From: Paramecium pentaurelia
Taxonomy: Eukaryota > Ciliophora > Oligohymenophorea > Peniculida > Parameciidae
Reading direction: 5' to 3'
NCBI GenBank assembly: GCA_905183005.1
Contig: CAJJDO010000084.1
Location: forward strand, 325,029-389,028
Length of the DNA: 64,000 nt
How positions within the stretch are numbered: position 1 is the first letter of the stretch; each line of letters begins with the position of its first letter. The notes beneath the pieces were generated by a model that worked only from the letters and a program-made list of their open reading frames with translations, searched no databases and had not been told where the DNA came from. This document shows, one piece after another, positions 35,514 to 49,300 of this stretch. The translations under genes and the position numbers were made by a program.

Positions 35514-37389
35514 TATTTATAATATTAAATTTGATTTATTTCTATATTCCATTATCAAAAGTCGTTTATTAATCATCTGATAATATGGACTTAATTTAAT
35601 TAATCCTAATCAGAATCTAAATCTATAATCAATTATAGAATTTCATTGTTTAATAGTCCTATATGTATACAAATTTTTGAATACTTTTCTAGTCTGAATT
35701 TAAATGTCAAGAATAAATGTATTTACTACTAATTATTTATTAGTTCATATATAAATAATCTGCATGTATTTCTGAATATTTTTACAATGACTTTGATAAA
35801 TAGAGATGTAAAATATGAATTTTTACTATCTTTATTTTAAAGAATAAAAAATCAATATGTTTGAAAATGCAATTCTCTTGAAATTTTTAACTCTAAATAT
35901 TAATTAAGTATTATACATTACATCATATACTTCTCATATACTCAATTTTGCAGTTATTCAATCATTCTATATTAGAAATTGATAAACTCCAAATTTTGCT
36001 TAAAAATATATTTTGAATTATTGAATATCTATTTTTATGACTATATTAGTTAAGATTCTAAATATATTTGTTTTCCCAGAACTCTTTTTATTTTAAGATT
36101 TAAATAATTATGATTGTTTCTAATCTCAAAATATTAAAAACCAATAATGGTTCATATATTGATATTCTACACAATAAATATTTATGGTTTAATAGTATTC
36201 TATTTGCATTTTTTAATCATTTTCTTATTTTAGAAACACAGGATTTTAATGTAAGTTAATTGTGATTTCTAAAATTGAATCGAATTTTAATAATATAATA
36301 TAGATTTCATTTATTTATTTAGATTGATACATTAAGATATTATTAAGTACCTCAGTTCAAAATTATTAACATAATTATTTCAAGAACTCTTAGAATAAAT
36401 GAACTAAAAATTCCATTATGAAGTTGAAGCTTTAATTTACAATAATAAAATAAAATAATTATATTGTTAACAGAATTAGTAATTGATTATTTATAATTAA
36501 GTTTAGAGTGATGAAAACAATGCTTTTATGATTATTTAAATTCAATAAACATAATTATTCTTGATAATTTTACATTTAAATTTTGACTTTAATTTTGTAC
36601 TTATTAAAATACTATCTTAATTGTAGATACTTAGAAATCATTATAATCATTTATGGTAATATATTGTTTTAAATAAATAATATTATTATATATTATAATA
36701 AAAATTTGATGAATAAACAACAAGAAATTAATAAGAGATTGGCTTTATTTTATGATTCTAAAATAGGATTCATAACCTTATTGACTTAAACATCAAATAG
36801 TAGAACGAAAGCACTGTTGATTGAATTTAATATTAAAAATGCATTTCCTTTTTATTCGAAATTGAATTATGTCTACCTTGAATAAATGATTAAGGTAAAT
36901 TTTATATTGTTTTGATTTAAAGCTTTGTTGTGCATTTTTGAACTTATAAGTATAGAATATGTAATTAAATTTTTCCATTTGAGTGAAGATTAAAGGCATT
37001 TGAATACAATAGTTTTATAATAGAAATTTAAGACAATTCCGTATCATAATATTTGAAAGTTAAAATTAATTCAGAAGTTCTTGGTATATTTTCCTTTGAT
37101 TTGTTCACAACATGGTATATTCATTTATATTTTATAACTTTTCACATTTTTAGACTTAAATTTTATTTTGCAGTTATGAGGGAAGATAAGATTATTATAA
37201 AAATAAAATTTATTTATGCTTATAATAAAATTTCAGATAAAAGTAATAATATGCAAAAATATATTATTATATATCAAATTTATATATAAATAATAAATAT
37301 TATTATACATATCATATTTCTCTAAATTACAAAAACTATTATACTTTAAATTTTTTAATCTTTTATTTAAATTATATTCTATTTATTAA
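35514..37389. other. 1.88-kb AT-rich gap, longest gene-free stretch in the window
   Basis: No frame longer than ~100 ciliate codons with natural composition was found. Short standard-code frames at 36793-36999 (minus) and 37053-37289 (plus) have no motif. No tRNA, snRNA or telomere-like repeat was seen. Confidence 0.5.
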
Positions 37390-37924
37390 TCAACTTTATT
37401 CATCATTGATTGGATTACTTTTTTATTCCTCATGGACTGAAATATTTCTATATGTTGAATTATTGTTCAATTGATTTTCTGAATTGGATTCTCTTAATTA
37501 CTGTTAATTTGAATTTTCAGAAGACTATTTTTTAGAAGAGTATTGTGATTTTTTTGAATAGCTTTATTCCAAAGATTCATTAATAGGCTTTGAAGAACTA
37601 TATTTGGATTTTGATAGAATACTTTAATAAATTTTCTTCTTTTTTTATATGATTCTCATAATTAAAAGGAGAACATCCTTAACCAGTGCACCTATGAATT
37701 AAAATTTTAAATATAAAACTGAAATGTTAGTTAGTTACTTCTCTCTCCAATCCCATTAGATAAAAATTAGCTCCCCTTTGCAATCTTGGTATATTAAATT
37801 ATTCTTTTTTCAAATAAAGAAATTACTAAAATTATTATTATCCTTAATTATGTCCTGTTTATTGGAAAATTATGGTTTAACTCTATCCAGATTTTTTCCT
37901 AATATTTGAACTAGCGCATCCCAT
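37390..37924 (-). CDS. Small MGCASSN-start protein, 169 aa, probably lipidated
   Basis: ATG 37924-37922, stop TGA 37392-37390, one intron (37598-37622). The N-terminus MGCASSNIRKKSGQSQTIIF fits dual acylation (myristoyl-Gly2, palmitoyl-Cys3). A middle segment, FNIPRLQRGANFYLMGLERE, looks folded; a Cys-containing patch HRCTGQGCSPFNYENHIKKE follows. The last ~60 residues are Ser/Gln/Asn-rich. The leader closely resembles that of the 79-residue protein at 4.4 kb, but the rest does not. No domain recognised. Membrane-proximal location is inferred from the N-terminus alone. Confidence 0.65.
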
Positions 37925-38040
37925 TATTATTATTATTAATATTTTTATTCTATTTATTAATAATCAAAATATAATTAATTTCAAAATATATTTTAATTAC
38001 ATTTTTCTCATTTATTATATTAATTAAATAAAATTAAAAA

Positions 38041-38755
38041 ATGTCCAAAGGAGATGCTAAAACATTGAAAGAAGATATTTAAAAACTATATGATCCATTG
38101 TTATTTTATTAACATGGAGACAATCCTGCTTATAAAAGATATATTGAGATAATGTAAGAAAATGCTCAAGAAGGTAAACAAATAGATCCAAGAACTTATT
38201 TTGTTAATAAATTGCAAAGGTATATATTAGAGTATAATCATTAAGAATCCATGTAGCAAGAAATATTTAAGATTTTGTTGAAAGAGATTTGAAATGTTTT
38301 AACTTTGTTCGAATATTTCCTGTTTGGATATGCACAACAGGATTCTTTTTATAAGGTAAATAAAGTAATAAATATAAAAGCTGCATTAACACATAGATAA
38401 ATGTTTTTGCCTATTGGATAGAGAGGTATAACAAATATTAAATAGACCTCATTCTTTTATAAGTATTAAATTAGTATTAAGTAATTAAAGTTTTGGGTAT
38501 GTTGGATTAGCTGGTTATGGATTATATTTACTTGGAGCATCTTATTTATGGTGGTAAGTTACTAAAATGACAGGCACTAAATTTTATAAGCATTGTTTAT
38601 TAGGAGAAAGATAATGGTCATATGAGAGAGAAAGATAAAATAACACTTATGGAAATTACTACTTTAAAGATGTTCCTTTATCATGTGAAGAAAATTTCCC
38701 AGATTTAGCTAGAGGAGAAATTGCAAAAAAGCAAAGACCTAAGCCAGAATGGTGA
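38041..38755 (+). CDS. Hypothetical membrane protein, 211 aa
   Basis: Starts MSKGDAKTLKEDIQKLYDPL. Introns 38220-38245, 38356-38380 and 38463-38490 give 212 codons. After a soluble N-terminal ~60 residues there are two hydrophobic stretches: FNFVRIFPVWICTTGFFL and NFGYVGLAGYGLYLLGASYL. The C-terminus is basic-aromatic (ERQWSYERERQNNTYGNYYF..KKQRPKPEW). The overall look, small with two helices and a charged tail, recalls ciliate-specific subunits of mitochondrial respiratory complexes, but I cannot match a named family. It lies 116 bp from the divergent MGCASSN gene. Confidence 0.75.
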
Positions 38756-38899
38756 TATATTAATATTATTCATTTACAAATCACAATATAGTATAATTAT
38801 ATTAGTATTACTATGTTATAAGAATTTGGAATTGATTTAGACACAATATATATATAGAATACATAAATTAAAAATTAAATATAATTCAATTTCCATTTT

Positions 38900-39703
38900 A
38901 TGAAGCTCTTTAAATCAGCATTTGGAAAGAAAGAATAAGACAATAACTAAGAAAAATTAAAATAATCTAATGGTACATTTACAATAGATGAATAATTTAT
39001 GACTCCAGAATTTTTATATAAACCTTCATAGGATGGAACAAAAAAATTATCAAAATAATTCTTTCTTTCTTTATCTACAATTGAAAATACTTTTAATTTG
39101 TAATAAGTAAAATCACATTCTTTAGTTGAAGAATTAGTTGCTATGTATCAAGAATGTGTATAAGTTTATGATGGATTAATGGATCCTATCAAATATTATT
39201 TTGTTGATAAAATAAAGAATATATTGAATTAGACAGATAAATTTTAAGGAAGAAATCATTCAGCATCTTAACATGTTTAATCTATATCTACAAATAATTT
39301 ACCAAGAACAAATTTAAATGATTAAAAACCATTCTTTAGGGAATTTGAAGATTTTGCAGATAGAGGTGAAAAATTAACAGAATTTGTTACACCTAGAGAT
39401 GAAGAAACATTATATAAGAATACTTTAAATAAACATGATGAAATCAAAAAAAAAATAGATATGTAATAATAGATTATATAATAATAATAATAAGAATTAT
39501 AAGCATTAAAGAGAGAGAATAATAATTCAAATAATTATTACTCTAAGTCTCTTAATTAAACACCAGTTGTAGCATAATAGACAAATATTAAATAATCAGA
39601 TAATAAATAACAAATTTAATCATAATTAGAAAATTAAGAATTATCAATTTAAGCAAGATTATAATTACGTTAAAAAAATTAAAAAGTTAAGAAAGAAGGA
39701 TGA
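38900..39703 (+). CDS. Hypothetical protein with helical core and Gln-rich tail, 267 aa
   Basis: Single exon from MKLFKSAFGKKEQDNNQEKL to TGA 39701-39703. Residues ~60-120 are helical and well-ordered in composition (STIENTFNLQQVKSHSLVEE, LVAMYQECVQVYDGLMDPIK). Residues ~180-225 form a Gln-rich coiled coil; the end is Lys-rich. No transmembrane or signal segment. Family not recognised. Confidence 0.7.
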
Positions 39704-39767
39704 TCTTATTTTTATAATATATGTATGTTAAAGAAAATAATATATTATTTAATAATTATATCATATT

Positions 39768-40776
39768 ATGAATTTATTCGAAATTTATCCTGAAATGGAT
39801 CATGAAAAAACATTTGATGATCTCTTTTTTAAGAGAATTTCATTTTAGAATAATGAAAACAATTATAAATTATTTGGATTTGATAAATGTTTAAAAAAAA
39901 GTAAACAATAAAAAATTTATAAGGATGGAAAAGTTTGTTTAAGAATTTTGCTATACCATTTTAATAAATCAATTATTTTGACACTAAAGAATTAAATTAA
40001 AGTTGTCATTGTAATGAATGTGGTGGAAAAGTTAAAAAGAAAATTTTGATTAGTAAAAGAGAATTAAAAGACAATTAATTCTCTGCTATCAAATAAAGAT
40101 ATCCAGCATCACCTAAGTTATCTATTTAACCTTAAACAGTTAGACCTTCAAACAAGGATCTGAGTTTAATTGGTTCATCAGCTCATTTTAGTATTATATT
40201 AATTAATTTTTATGCGATAAACATTAGAAATAAATTGTTTAGAGAAGTGCTAGAGAATCTTTAATTCCAGTTATTTAATTAATTTAGGCTTAAAATTTAA
40301 TGAAAAAAATAAGTAGAACTCATAAAATAGAATAAGATCTGAAATCTAAAATTAATTTATAAACTGAAAGCTTATTTAATAAAGTATAAAAGAAAATTGA
40401 TGATTAAGAATAAGGTAAATTTGTTGAAATCTAAATTTAAAAACCTAAAGATATAGATATTATTAAATAAAGAGATTTATTAAAGAAAAAATCTATAAAA
40501 TAATCTCCAAATTCTATTCAATATAGAATCAAAACAGATGTCTCTAGTTACTATTTTGCTAATCAATAAAAAAAATAAATTTTTCATTTACCAAATCTTA
40601 GTAATCTTGAAAACTTAAAAAAAAATAGTCTTAGCAATTTTGAATCTAAAACACCAAGAATGTTAATCAGAAGTGAAAAATTCAATCTTAAATAACCATT
40701 AACATAAAGACTATTAGCTACTTACTTAAAAAAAAGCAATAGCAAAAGCAAATAATTTAATAATAAAAAATAATGA
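39768..40776 (+). CDS. Hypothetical protein with a short Cys cluster, 320 aa
   Basis: Starts MNLFEIYPEMDHEKTFDDLF. Two 23-nt introns are needed: one starting at GTAAAC at 39901 and one starting GTTATC near 40110; exons then sum to 321 codons. A Cys/His cluster SCHCNECGGKVKKK at about residue 70 and a later CDKHQ could bind metal as part of a small zinc fold. The second half is Lys/Ser/Gln-rich with motifs such as DVSSYYFANQQKK and LPNLSNLENLKKNS that look like linear interaction motifs. Family not recognised. Confidence 0.7.
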
Positions 40777-40833
40777 TTAATATTTTGATAATATATTTAT
40801 GAATATATAAATTAAATATAGATAATTAAAAAT

Positions 40834-41849
40834 ATGTTATAGCAGTGCCTCAAAATATTTAGGTTTAGCTTTGCTGCAAATACACCATCATTAGCTACAC
40901 CTTGGTCAATGAGACCTTTTAAGACTGAGGTATCTCTACCTATAATCAGATTTCATGATGCATAGCCAACAGGATAATCAATAGCATTAGATTAAGGTAT
41001 TCAATTAATAATTATATTTAATAATAGAAATATTTAATTAACCTATTAGAAGAGATTTAGTCTAAAGGTTAGTGAGATATACTGATTTGTATAATAAAAA
41101 AGTCACTAAAGCTACTTTAGCATTAAGAGATGCTGCATCATCAGGGGCTAAAAATCATCCATAAAAAAAGACAGGAAGAGCACGTTAAGGACATAGATAA
41201 AGACCAGGAAGAAATAAAGGTATTAAAGCTCATGGAAGAAAAATAAGATCATTAAGAATTGATTTACCAAGAAAAGTTAGACTATAAGCATACAAAGTTG
41301 GTTTGACAGCTGCTCTTATTGAAGGTAAATTCACTGTTATAGATACTGAAAAATTAAATGAAGGTAAGACTAAACATTTGGTATAATTAATGAAGGGATT
41401 TGAATCTTTTACATAACCAATATTGATAGTTACTAGTGTTGATCCAGATGATTTTTTTTTAAGAGCCTCTCGTAATTTAGATACTTTAGAGACATGTACA
41501 GTGAAAGAATTAAATATTATTAAAATTCTTAAATTTAAATCGATTCTTATTACAAAGGAAGCAATTTTGTAATTAACTGAATCATTAAAATAAAGAAAAT
41601 TAACTCTTTTAGGAGAAAATAAGATTGTTAAGAAAGTATTTTACATAATTTAACAAAATTTAGAAATATTCTGAATATCCTATTGAAGAATATGATCCTA
41701 CTAAGCCATTAGATCTTAAATTCAAAGTGTTAAGAGAATATTTGGAAGATTTTGAAAATTTAAAATAAGAAGGATAATTAGATAAATTTATTTAAGATAT
41801 GCCTAAGACAAAGAAGGTTGGTCGTATTAATACAATAAATCATCATTGA
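40834..41849 (+). CDS. MRPL4: Mitochondrial ribosomal protein uL4m, 318 aa
   Basis: Starts MLQQCLKIFRFSFAANTPSL, a plausible mitochondrial presequence. Introns 40997-41027 and 41636-41663. The uL4 core is clear: IFNQPIRRDLVQRLVRYTDL, then the basic loop KKTGRARQGHRQRPGRNKGI that lines the exit tunnel, HGRKIRSLRIDLPRKVRLQA, and a Rossmann-like C-terminal half (LTAALIEGKFTVIDTEKL, PILIVTSVDPDDFFLRASRN). The gene is nuclear and the product acts in the mitochondrial large ribosomal subunit. Stop TGA 41847-41849; it converges on Bld10 with 53 bp between stops. Confidence 0.92.
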
Positions 41850-41902
41850 GAAAATTATTTGTTTTTAAAAATGAAGCATTAATATAATTATATTTATCAT
41901 TC

Positions 41903-44900
41903 TCAAATGTATCTTTAATGTTAAGGATTTTATTGTATTTCATATTCTCTTTATAGAGATTTCATTTTTTATTTTAAATTTTATGATGAAATAGCTGCTT
42001 AACTCAATGTTTTTTTGAAATTTTCAGACTCTTATTTTAATCTTTCCCATCCAGAAGATTAATCTAATTAACTATTATCCTTTATTCCACTTTATTAGGA
42101 TTGTTAAGAGACATAAGAAGATTCATTTTTATAATCTAAATTGATAGATTATTTTTTATTACTTTAACTATATTTTTAAGGTTAATAGGCTTTTTCTAAT
42201 TCCTATAAAAGTTATTCATTTTAATCTTTTAATTGTTAAATCTCTTATAATGTATTCATTTGCATTTATCTTTCTTAAATGATAACTTGTTCCATCTCAT
42301 TTACTCTCTTTTATTCCCAAGATAATTAAGCATCTTTGAGGTCTACTTATTTTTGTAAGTCTCTATTAGCATTTTCAATATATTGTTTTTCTCTTTCTAA
42401 TTAGGCAATTTATCTATTAAAGTCTTCTTAAGCTGCCTAAAATCCAGTAGATATTTTTCTTTATGAATGATACTCTTTTCCCAATTACTAAGAATATTAT
42501 TAAAATTCTTACATCTCTATCTTTAAGTAATTCTCTAATTTATCTTTCATATTCTTCAGATTTTCTATTCAATCTTTCTATTTCACGTTCATATTATTAT
42601 AACTAAATTTAATATTAATCTTCTCTTTTTGAAGCATTTTACATTTAAACTTTAAAATAGTCTTCTTATTTTTCTAATTCTACACCTCTTTGTAATACTT
42701 CCTCATGTTGTAATGATATCTATTAAATTGAAACAGTAAGTCTTTGATTTTCAGCACACACTTCGCTATAATTAAGTTATAAATCATGCATTTCCATATC
42801 AAACATTTTAATTTATTCTTTAAGTCTAATTTCTTATTACTATAAAAATTGGATTTATTATGATTATAATTCTTTTTCTTATACAGATTTAACAAGTTAA
42901 TTATTTATAGATTAATTATCTTTACTTAAAATTTAAATATCAGATTTCATCTCATGAAATTCTTTCTCTTTGATTTATAAAGTATATTTTAGATTTTCAT
43001 TTTCATTCTATAATTTTTGATTCTTATAAATTTAATCTCTTAATTTTTCTTCTAATTATTAAGCAGCTTCATAACCACGTTCTCCTTTAGTACTAACCTC
43101 TGATAATTTAGATTATTATTTCTAGATTTCATTATTCATTTGTTTAATCTATTATTATAAAGATATATTAGTTTCTCTTACTTCGTCTAATGAATTTTAG
43201 ACTTCATCTCTTTCTCTATCTAATTACTCTAATGATCTTTTTAATTATACATTTTACTCAGATAATTAATTTACTTTATCTTCTAAATTTTCATTCAATT
43301 CTCTCAATTATAATACCTATCTTTCATCTTCTATTTTAGTACTATTCTTTAATTATAATCTTTATAGTAATTCTTCTTTTTATTTTTCCAAACTTTCACA
43401 TAATAATTTTAATTATCGAATTTAATTTTCATAATCAGTTTTTTATAATTTAAGAGATGCTATTTAAGATTATGATTCTGTTAATTCATTATATAATTTA
43501 TTAGATCTTTGTATCTCTTTCTATAATTATTCATTAATATCTTATAAAGACATTTCATAATTATTTACTTTTTCTGATAATTTTATAGAAGTATTTTTAA
43601 TTTCATGATCATTTGTTTTTAATCCATTAATCATTTATCTTAATTCTCTAGCTTCTTTCATTGCTTCTTCTTTTAATTTATTTATAAATTCAATTTATTT
43701 TGTTTATTAATTAATTACTGATTCTTATTTTAAATTTTCACTTTAAAATCTTTCTTTTTCAATTAAAATCTTTCTTTCTTAATCTCTTAATCTTTCAATT
43801 TCATTAGTCAAATTATAATAATCCATTTCTTTATCCTTACTTCTTAATAAATTTTATTAGTATTTAAATGTTTCATCACTTTATTATCGTAAATTCATCT
43901 ATAATCTATCATTTTCTAATCTCTATTCATTAAGCAATTCTTAAGATATTTTAAGTTTTTCTTCTAATTAAGAATTAAAGATTCCTAAATCTGAGATTTA
44001 TAATTTTAAAGTATTATTCTATTATTATAATAATTTTAATTCTCCATTGGTATCATTTTCAATTTTTTATTTCTATTCTAAAATGCTTTATTAATTTAAT
44101 CTCATCTTTGATTATTCTCTTTTATATTATTCAACTTCTTATTCTAATTATGCAATATCCTATAACTTTAATTTTATTTATGAATCCAAATTTGCATTCT
44201 TTTATGATAATTCATTAATTTAATCATTTAAGATACGTTTTTGTTATTTCAATTCATTATTATCTCTATCTTTTTCTCCTAATTCTTTCCTAATTGACTT
44301 TATAAGATTTTCTGTTGTTTACACTTCCTTAGTCAATAAATCATTTTCCTTTCTTAATTGATCAATCATTAGTTATTAACCTTAATTAGGATTATATTAT
44401 TGTGATTATTATTAATTCTTTTATTCTTATTTAAATTTTTATAATAAACTATCCAAATTTTATTTAGATACATCCATTCTTTCAAATTCTATTTTTAATT
44501 CTCTTATTATTTATTTTTCTTAATCTAATTCTCTTTCTAAATCTCTTTTATCTTATCTTAATTATTATACAAATTCTTTCTCTCTTTCATATTCATCATT
44601 TAATTTTTTATAATTTCTATCATATAATTCCTTTTCTCTTTATAATTATTAATATTCAGACTTTTGTATTTGTAATTGATCATCCATTTCATTTAATTAA
44701 TATTTTAATTTTTAATTATCTTCTTCCAAACATTTTAATGTTTATACAGTACTTTCTTTATCATTCTTCAAATTATTCACAGCCTTACTAAACACCATTT
44801 TATCTGTTTAATATGCTGAAACTACTTATTCTGCATTTTAAGCTTTTAATTATAATTATTCATTTTATTAATACAATTACTAAACTTTTTCAACTAACTA

Positions 44901-45899
44901 TTAATTTTCTTATTCTAATTAATTTAATATTTTTTTAAATTATTCTTAATTTTTCTCCTTCTCTTCTTCAATACTAGATAATCTTTATTTGATTTAATTT
45001 AACTCATTTTTTTTATCAGATTTATTAGGACTTTATTATTATGGTTGACTTGGCTTTTTCTTAAAACGTTATAATTCTTTTCTTAAATTTGTTAATTCAT
45101 CATTTAACTTTGTATTTTCCTCAGTTAATAAATCTAATTATGTTTAAGTTCTTTAAGCCTTTTATTATGTTTCTGATAGAATATGTTCTTAAGCTAATTT
45201 CTCTATATTTGTGCCTTAAATATCTAATTTTGACTTTAATCTCAAAATCTCCTTTTCTCTATTTTCAATTTAAAATTCTAAATGTTTGCATTTTTCTTCC
45301 AATAATACTTTTTAATTGTCATTTTCTCTTGAATCTTATTGCACTTATAATAATCTATAAAATGATAATCATAATAAATATACTTCTTTTCTAAATCTTA
45401 TATTTAATCAACTAATTTTAATGTTTTATCTGGTTAATTACTTGATGATAAATTATTTTCATTATTTTTTTTAAATAATTCTTCTTGTAATTTCTTTTCA
45501 GCATTATTTTTTTAACTTAATATAAATTTCCAATCGTTTCTTTCACTTTCTAACATTCTTACTTATGATCTCCATTTATTTTCTTTAGTATCACATTCTT
45601 CCTTAATTTGAATCATTGTCATATGCAATTAATTATTTTCATTAACAATTCTTTAATTCTCCTTTTTTAATGGTAATAATAATTGTTCAAACTTAGCTGC
45701 ATTAATTTTAGTCTATTTTGATATAATATCAATGTACTTCTTCCAATTGTTTTTTTAATTATTGGAAGCCTTCAGTTGTTTTAACTAGATCATTAAGTAA
45801 TCTTTCAACTAAAGGAACAGAGTCTATTCCTAATGGTTAACAATAATGCAAAGCATCCAATCGCTTTTTTAGCAATAAAAACTTCCTCTCTTGATCCAT
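41903..45899 (-). CDS. BLD10: Bld10/CEP135 basal-body protein, 1305 aa
   Basis: Starts MDQERKFLLLKKRLDALHYC. Introns 45713-45737, 45355-45383 and 42488-42512 give 1,306 codons. The first ~60 residues (RKFLLLKKRLDALHYCQPLG, SVPLVERLLNDLVKTTEGFQ) match the conserved N-terminus of CEP135/Bld10 and TSGA10, the microtubule- and SAS-6-proximal end of the cartwheel spoke tip. Almost everything after is a single long coiled coil very rich in Glu, Gln, Leu and Lys. The protein connects the cartwheel to triplet microtubules in basal-body assembly; Paramecium is known to need Bld10 for this. Length is between the human (~1,140) and Chlamydomonas (~1,640) proteins. Stop TGA 41905-41903. Confidence 0.88.
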
Positions 45900-46323
45900 T
45901 TTTGAATAATTATATATATGTTAATTAATAAAAAATGGAATTTCAAAATTATGATTTCTTCAAACTTTTAATAAATTATATAAATTTATTATAATTGTAT
46001 TTATGTATATGTTCATCATTAATCTAAATATTATAATTAATAAAATCATCCTTTTTGTTAATTTGATATTTTTACTCTTAAATTATGAATTCTCAGTAAA
46101 GTAATTCTCTTATTTACATTCTAATTCTTTATTATTTCTACTTCTTATGATATTTAATTAATTAGTCACAGAAATTTAAAATCTTTTTTTGAATTAATAA
46201 ATTTCAGATGACTAAAATAACATTAGAATGTTATTACCTTCCTCAAAACCTGAATAATTGTAATTTATAGTTTAATTCAAATTATAGGCTTAAATTGTTT
46301 AATTTTATATTAAAAGTTGATTT
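45900..46323. other. Divergent intergenic region, 424 bp
   Basis: Lies between the start codons of Bld10 (minus) and the guanylyl cyclase (plus), so it should contain both promoters. A short ATG frame at 46085 ends after about 21 codons at TGA. No recognisable element beyond AT-richness. Confidence 0.5.
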
Positions 46324-49300
46324 ATGCTGTATAGGATTATTGAAAAGGTTTATAAACAAATTCCATTGAAGTACCAATAGAGACTAAAAGATATAGAATT
46401 TGAAAACTCATAAACTATGAGAGTAAAATATTATTATATAATAGATTGAATTTACTAATGGAATAGTCCAAAAAACATATAATTATGAAGTGCTATCAAA
46501 TAAAATTCAATTAATCCAAGTATGATTAGTTTTAACTAGGCATCTACAGTAATTAAAGAAATAGTTAGAATTTTCCTTAAAATGGAAACTCTTCCTATTT
46601 TTCCCTTAATTTATTTACTTACTTTACCAGAATTATTTTGGTCTGAATTCTTTATTATATTGTACACAATTCTGTGTTTATTAATGGATATGGCTTTCTC
46701 ATACTTAATTCTCTTTTACAATCTAAAATAAAGATGGAAATTTGAAGAAAATGTCAATAAATAAAAATGTCGAGTCTTAGCTGATATAGATTAATTATTA
46801 TAAACCTAAAACAAAAGCCCCTCTAAGAAAATCGAATGGTAGCAATTAACATTAGGTCAGATTGTTTGCCTTTAAAAAGGAGAAAAGAGTCCAGCACATA
46901 TTTTAATTTTAGAGTCAAGTCAAGAATAAGTATTAATTGATTTTAAGTTAAAATATCCATGTCCCTGCACCTTTATAAATTAGGCTTCAAAGACTAAAGG
47001 TATAATGACTAAGTTCTTAATAAACTTAAGTGGATGGATCTAATTTTAAAACTGCAAATAAGGAACAATTAAATTAAAAAACGATCCAAAGGCTACTTAA
47101 TTTACAGAAGCTAACATTATTTATAGAGGATAAATTTTAAATCAAACTGATTGGATATTTGGAATAGCAATCTAAGTTGGACATGGATGTTTTTAATAAA
47201 TAGATCGATATTACAATTGGAACCACTATAATTAGAATAGTTTTTATTTATTTTTGATAAGTGTTCTAATTTTCTTGATTCTTTTAATTCCAAAATTAAT
47301 CATTCAACAATTTTAAGAATTTCCAATTTATCAAAATTCTATTATAATGTGTCTCTTATTTTTACCTTAAAATTACTTTATAATAAATTAATTTTGGTTG
47401 CTAATCCATTAATTCAACATAAAGAAGTTAGAAATTAAAGAATCTCATGATAAAAAATCAAAATTAATTTTAGAACAATAACAGTAATTTTTAGAGTAGC
47501 CTGATCCAATGCTATAAGAATATGATAAAAAAGTGCTTATATAAGTTTAAAAAGTAGTATCAACAAATAATTTAGATGTAAATAAAGCCATAAATAAAAA
47601 AAATCCAGCCTATAGTAAAATTTATCAATATAATCAATTAACAAATTAAAATATTTTAGAATTTATGAAAACAGATGTTATAGTTTTTGAAAATCCATAA
47701 TAAATATTAAAAGACAATGTTAGAGTTTGTTTAATCATACATGATAAAAATAGATACTATTTTAATTATGAAAAATTATAAAACTTGATTGAAAAAACTT
47801 CTCCAAGTTAGAAACAAAATTATGATAAATTGCTTTTAGATACTAATAGATTTTAAGCTTATGATGAATAAAAAACATAAGATATTGATTTATTACTGGC
47901 TGAAAAATTACAGCCTTCCTTAAGAATTGTAGAAGAAAAAAAACCAATTCAAAAAATAGGATTCTTAAAAGAATAAAATAAAATAAACTTATTATAAAAA
48001 GAATTGAAAGATTCTAAAGATCCAAAAAAACAAAGTAACGAACAATAAAAATTAAATCCATATAGTTCTTTTAGAAAATAAAGTGCAAGAAACTTATTCC
48101 AATCTAATACACTTGCCTCACAATAAAAAGACACTTATATACAATAACAATTATTAACATAACAAATACCTTCATAATCTTAGAATATAATTTCATATTA
48201 GAATTCACCTCAAATATAAAGATAAAGAAGTAGTAATCATCTTTCTTAAAGTTAATTAAATATCAATATCAAATCATAAGGAGGATCATTAAAAAACATT
48301 ATTCCTACTCAATAAGACTTGAGTAATGATTAAATTTTAGGTGATGTATTTAATGAATAAGATTTCATTAATAAGTTATTTAATAAATCTGATGTAACAT
48401 CAAATGAAATTTTAATCGTTTTATTAATATGTAATAATATTGAAAGTGTTTATAATAAAAAATAGAAAAAAATAGAAAATCTTTATTATAATTCTTTAGA
48501 TGAATCAATTTAAGATTTTGTGAAAATATTTGATTATAAATTTATATCAAGTTCCACTATTGATAATTTTAAGGTTGAATACAAATAAGATCAAATAATT
48601 AAGAAGGCTGTTTCTATTTAAGGAGTTGTTAAAATCTTTGATATTATAGCATTATTGTAGCCAACCGAAAATCGATAAAATACTTTATCCATTCTTGTCA
48701 AAGATCCTGAATCATTTGAATTAGATGAAGGAGCATTATTATATACTAGATAAGAAATCTGTGAAAAGAATTATAATAATTAAAGATATCCCTAAATTAA
48801 TGAGATTATTGAAGAAATGTTTTGGGATGGATAGAAGTCTATTAAATATTAAAAAAAATAATTAGATTTATAACAAACGTAATTATTTTTGAATAAATTA
48901 AATTCTATAAATGAAACTTATGGGAATAGAGAGGAAGAATTAGATAATCTTTATCAGTAAATTGAGTAGGACAGTTAGTTATTCTTTATTTTAGGATTGA
49001 AGTAATTTATACCTATAAAAAGTTAATTAGTACCTTAAGATATTTGGAATAATAATCTTAATTAAGAAAAAATGTTTTAAACCATATTAAAAAGCAATTA
49101 TAAAACATGTTTTGTAATTGATACGTATGAAGAATTAATGTCATTTTTAAGAACTTATCACATTACATAAAAAAATTCAATTGATCTATTTCTCGAAGTC
49201 AATTCAATTCACTATAAATTTAGATAATCTATTGAAAATTTAATAGAAAAATAAAATATTTTTGAAGTGTAATAATAAAAATTAATTGAAAATTTTATTG

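Noticed and set aside
39841..39930. Suspected frameshift at an eight-A run in the 39.8-kb gene
   Set aside because: On recounting, the 23-nt intron ends one base earlier than first placed, and the exons are in phase.
45089..45394. 101-codon plus-strand frame of hydrophobic residues
   Set aside because: It is the antisense of the Glu/Gln/Leu-rich Bld10 coiled coil, which always gives Leu/Phe/Ile-rich shadows.
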